Source of the DNA: Alphaproteobacteria bacterium
GTDB lineage: Bacteria > Pseudomonadota > Alphaproteobacteria > TMED109
Direction: 5' to 3'
Length of the DNA stretch: 64,000 nt
Assembly: GCA_030828505.1 (NCBI GenBank)
Contig: JAURCJ010000001.1
Location: 1-64,000 of the forward strand
Shown here: positions 61,509 through 64,000 of the stretch, in pieces
Numbering within the stretch: the stretch's first letter is position 1
Layout: each line of letters opens with the position of its first letter
Position numbers and translations under genes: made by a program
The notes under the pieces: generated by a model
What the model saw: only the letters and a program-made list of their open reading frames with translations
Told to the model about the DNA's origin: nothing
Database searches by the model: none

Positions 61509-61555
61509 TATATAATTATTAGAGCAAAAATAAAAGAACTTATAAGTTATATTTA

Positions 61556-62131
61556 ATGATAAATTTAAAAACAATTCCAAATTTTCTTACTTTCAGTAGA
61601 TTATTTTTATGCCCAATATGGCTAATATTATTTTACTATAATTATTATTATTGTTTAGTAATAGTAATAACATATTCTGCATTTAGTGATTATTTTGATG
61701 GTTTCTTAGCAAGAAAATTTAATTGCGAAACTTTAATTGGTAAAACCTTAGACCCTATTGCAGATAAAATTTTTACCTGCACTGTTTTGTTAACTTTTGT
61801 ATCAGATACAAGAGTTAATTTTATTATAGCTACAATAATAATAATTAGAGAAATAGTAATTTCAGGGTTAAGAGAAGCTCTAGCTAATTATAGTCAGTCT
61901 AAAATATTAAACGTAACATTTTTATCAAAAATTAAGACTGCATCTCAATTTATTGCTATTTTTATATTAACTTTAATGCCTTTAAGTATAGAATACTCGT
62001 TAAAAATTTATCAAATAGGCACATTGATTTTATATATTTCAACTATTTTAACTATATATACTGGATATAATTATGTTATAAAAAGTATTATTACCTTAAA
62101 AAATATAGAGAAGGAAAAAAATGCAAATTAA
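61556..62131 (+). CDS. pgsA: CDP-diacylglycerol-glycerol-3-phosphate 3-phosphatidyltransferase
   Basis: 191 residues with four or more membrane spans. The CDP-alcohol phosphotransferase motif is complete: SDYFDGFLARKFNCETLIGKTLDPIADKI, with Asp, Gly, Ala-Arg, Gly, Asp and Asp at the expected spacing. It makes phosphatidylglycerophosphate in the inner membrane. Its 3' end overlaps moaD by 11 bp. Confidence 0.95.
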   Translation: MINLKTIPNFLTFSRLFLCPIWLILFYYNYYYCLVIVITYSAFSDYFDGFLARKFNCETLIGKTLDPIADKIFTCTVLLTFVSDTRVNFIIATIIIIREIVISGLREALANYSQSKILNVTFLSKIKTASQFIAIFILTLMPLSIEYSLKIYQIGTLILYISTILTIYTGYNYVIKSIITLKNIEKEKNAN

Positions 62132-62372
62132 GTATTTTTCATGGGTTAAAGAACAAATCGGAGTTGATACAGAAAATATTACTCTCAATGATGGCATAGA
62201 AACAGTTATAGATTTAATTAATCATCTCAAAAATAAGAGTGAAAACTATAATAAAGCTTTTAAAGATACTTCAATAATAAGATGTGCTGTGAATATGGAA
62301 GTAACTAATTTAGATCAAAAGATTAATAATAATGATGAAATAGCATTTTTTCCTCCAATGACCGGTGGTTAA
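62121..62372 (+). CDS. moaD: Molybdopterin synthase small subunit MoaD
   Basis: 83 residues of ubiquitin-like fold: IKYFSWVKEQIGVDTENI, DLINHLKNK and the C-terminal DEIAFFPPMTGG. The terminal Gly-Gly is the site of thiocarboxylation that carries sulfur to the pterin. It overlaps pgsA and precedes moaE by 3 bp, so it is surely cotranscribed. Needed by the two molybdoenzymes at 50324 and 51323. Confidence 0.95.
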   Translation: MQIKYFSWVKEQIGVDTENITLNDGIETVIDLINHLKNKSENYNKAFKDTSIIRCAVNMEVTNLDQKINNNDEIAFFPPMTGG

Positions 62373-62375
62373 AAT

Positions 62376-62816
62376 ATGATAAAAGTTCAACAACAGGATT
62401 TTGATGTTAACTCAGAAATTAAGAATATTACTTCGCTAAATAAAAATATTGGAGGGACAGGAATATTTATAGGAAATGTAAGAGAAGGAATTAACTCAAA
62501 CTTAAAGTCTATGACATTAGAACATTACCCAAAAATGACAGAAAAGCAGTTAGAGAAAATTAATAATGAAGCAAAAACTAGATGGAACCTTATAGACAGT
62601 TTAATAATTCATCGTTATGGAAAACTTTATCCTGGTGATCAAATAGTGTTAGTCGCCACTTTTTCTGAGCATAGAAATGACGCTCTAAAAGCTTGTGAAT
62701 TTTTAATAGATTGGCTTAAAACAAAAGCCCCTTTTTGGAAATTAGAAGAGTCTGATGAAGGTAATGTATGGGTGGAAGAAAAAACTAGCGATATAAGTGC
62801 TGCTAATAAATGGTAA
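62376..62816 (+). CDS. moaE: Molybdopterin synthase large subunit MoaE
   Basis: 146 residues. GGTGIFIGNVREGINSNLKSMTLEHYPKMTEKQLEKI and IIHRYGKLYPGDQIVLVATFSEHRNDALKACEFLIDWLKTKAPFWKLE are the family signatures; the Lys in KTKAPFWK binds the terminal Gly of MoaD. With MoaD it turns precursor Z into molybdopterin. It ends 6 bp before the convergent ilvE. Confidence 0.95.
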   Translation: MIKVQQQDFDVNSEIKNITSLNKNIGGTGIFIGNVREGINSNLKSMTLEHYPKMTEKQLEKINNEAKTRWNLIDSLIIHRYGKLYPGDQIVLVATFSEHRNDALKACEFLIDWLKTKAPFWKLEESDEGNVWVEEKTSDISAANKW

Positions 62817-62821
62817 ATGAT

Positions 62822-63691
62822 TTATATTTGTCCAGTTACCTTATTATACTCTTCTATCATTAATTTACATATTTTATCTGGCGTAAAAGTATAATTATCA
62901 ATTTTACTTACAGGAGTAATTTCTGCAGCTGTACCTGTACAGAAAACTTCATTAGCCATTGATAACTCATCTAGCTTAATGTGTCTTTCTACTAACTTAA
63001 TACCTTTGTTATTAGCTATTTTTATTACCTCTTGTCTTGTAATTCCATTTAGAAAACAATCTGCTTTAGGTGTATGTATTTCACCATCAATTACTAAGAA
63101 TATATTGGCACTAGTTGTTTCAGCTATATATCCTCTATAATCTAACATTAAAGCATCCTCACAGCCATTTCTTTCAGCTTCATGTTTCGCAAGTGTGCAT
63201 ATCATATAAAGTCCAGCAGACTTTGTAGAAACTGGGGCTGTTTCGGGAGATGGTCTTTTCCATTTAGCTAATTGTAATTTAATACCTTTTAATCTGGCCT
63301 CAGGAGTATAATAACTAGGCCATTCCCACGCTGCTACAGCAAGATGAATTTTATTTTTTTGTGCGCTTATACCCATCATTTCACTTCCCCTCCAAGCAAT
63401 GGGACGAACATAACCATTTTTTATATTATTCGCTTCTAGTACCATTTTTCTAATATCACATATTTCTTCTATACTATATGGAATTTCAAACCCTAAAGTT
63501 TTTGCTGAATGATGTAACCTTTTTGTATGTTCTAGTTCTCTAAAGACTTTACCTTCATAACATCTTTCACCTTCAAATACAGAAGATGCATAATGTAATC
63601 CATGGGTAAGTACATGAATTTTAGTTTCTTTCCAATCTACCAATTTTCCATCAAACCAGATGAAACCTTCATTTAAACTAAAATCTTCCAT
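62822..63691 (-). CDS. ilvE: Branched-chain amino acid aminotransferase
   Basis: 289 residues from ATG 63691; a TTG at 63706 lies in the ribosome-binding site TTGGGAGA and is rejected. GFIWFDGKLVDWKETKIHVLTHGLHYASSVFEGERCY at the start, RRPSPETAPVSTKSAGLYM with the PLP Lys, AETTSANIFLV and FLNGITRQEVIKI are the canonical IlvE pattern. It transfers the last amino group in leucine, isoleucine and valine synthesis. It is divergent from a response-regulator gene. A less typical class IV relative is at 11280. Confidence 0.93.
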   Translation of the reverse strand: MEDFSLNEGFIWFDGKLVDWKETKIHVLTHGLHYASSVFEGERCYEGKVFRELEHTKRLHHSAKTLGFEIPYSIEEICDIRKMVLEANNIKNGYVRPIAWRGSEMMGISAQKNKIHLAVAAWEWPSYYTPEARLKGIKLQLAKWKRPSPETAPVSTKSAGLYMICTLAKHEAERNGCEDALMLDYRGYIAETTSANIFLVIDGEIHTPKADCFLNGITRQEVIKIANNKGIKLVERHIKLDELSMANEVFCTGTAAEITPVSKIDNYTFTPDKICKLMIEEYNKVTGQI

Positions 63692-63841
63692 ATAAAAATC
63701 TCCCAAGCAATAGCTTACAATATATAAAAAAAATGTAGACTATTATTTGTTCATAAATATATCAACCAAATCATAAAAAAAATTAAAATTTAAATAATTA
63801 CTTTATAGACTTAAGTTTTAAATTAAAGTTAAATTAACATA

Positions 63842-64000
63842 ATGGAAGATAAAAATAAAAATTTTACGGCTCATATTTTAGTAGTAGATGATGATAAAAG
63901 ACTCAATAAGTTATTAGAAAAGTTTCTTGTTGATAATAACCACTGTGTGGACACAGCGCAAAATACAAAATCGGCAAGAAAAAAAATTGCTATAGTTTCA
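63842..64000 (+). CDS. Response regulator, partial (C-terminus outside window)
   Basis: 53 residues reach the window edge. AHILVVDDDKRLNKLLEKFLVDNNHCVDTAQNTKSARKKI is the start of a CheY-like receiver, with the acidic pocket in VVDDDK; the phospho-acceptor Asp and the output domain lie beyond the edge. Its place beside ilvE recalls PetR-type OmpR-family regulators of alphaproteobacteria, but the DNA-binding domain is unseen. Confidence 0.75.
   Translation, partial: MEDKNKNFTAHILVVDDDKRLNKLLEKFLVDNNHCVDTAQNTKSARKKIAIVS

Noticed and set aside
1-64000. CRISPR arrays, insertion sequences and rRNA genes
   Set aside because: No spaced direct repeats, transposase-like proteins or rRNA sequences were seen on reading both strands.

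Overview
The window is an A+T-rich (by eye about 70 percent), densely packed stretch of a bacterial chromosome. Gene content and order point to a streamlined, probably marine alphaproteobacterium. The markers are a ChrR/RpoE singlet-oxygen sigma pair, yqeY-dnaG-rpoD followed by a tRNA with anticodon CAU, carA-carB-greA-ELM1-trxB-LysR, uvrC-pgsA-moaD-moaE, DUF1244, an ELM1-family protein and a 41-residue L36. Relatives of the AEGEAN-169/HIMB59/Rhodospirillales type are a guess from composition, not a demonstration. I see no prophage, insertion sequence, CRISPR array or rRNA.

Layout. 1-755: start-proximal part of a family-39 glycosyltransferase. 860-8272: a photo-oxidative-stress island, with a plus-strand operon (flavoprotein, DUF1365, cyclopropane-synthase-like methylase, DUF3833) facing a minus-strand operon (photolyase, ECF sigma, ChrR anti-sigma, SDR). 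8351-12925: a small zincin-like secreted protein, a cobalamin riboswitch driving a BtuB-type receptor, then a class IV aminotransferase and a ketopentenoate-hydratase-like enzyme. 13045-18566: an accessory cluster with an ExbB/TolQ-like channel gene, two paralogous ExbD-like anchored periplasmic proteins, a two-helix acidic-tail protein, TPR proteins and a secreted metzincin-like protein. 18580-22260: a periplasmic oxidation module (PQQ dehydrogenase with a lanthanide-type Asp pair, pseudoazurin-like copper protein, XoxJ-like binding protein, discoidin-like protein). 22455-25627: Sel1 and TPR proteins, a VOC protein, two related small two-helix membrane proteins and rpmJ. 25630-35905: glycerate kinase, N-formylglutamate amidohydrolase, nucleotide-sugar epimerase, fused indolepyruvate:ferredoxin oxidoreductase, an ABC1 kinase and small membrane proteins. 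35917-64000: a Na+/solute symporter, a tRNA, the dnaG-rpoD macromolecular-synthesis genes, carAB, greA, trxB, two molybdoenzymes, two class I aminotransferases, uvrB, folB, uvrC, pgsA, moaDE, ilvE and the start of a response regulator.

How the parts fit. The sigma gene has a good ECF11-type promoter (GTGATC, 17 nt, CGTA), so autoregulation is likely; photolyase and lipid-methylating genes next to it fit the singlet-oxygen regulon of Rhodobacter. The PQQ enzyme probably passes electrons to the pseudoazurin. The moaD/moaE pair supplies molybdopterin that the MsrP-like and DMSO-reductase-family proteins would use. B12 is imported under riboswitch control.

The most promising undescribed system is the ExbB/ExbD-like cluster (13045-18566). 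Next come the unusual PQQ dehydrogenase module and the orphan hairpin/DnaA-box region at 59205-59555. Several start codons were moved to ATG or GTG codons preceded by Shine-Dalgarno sequences.
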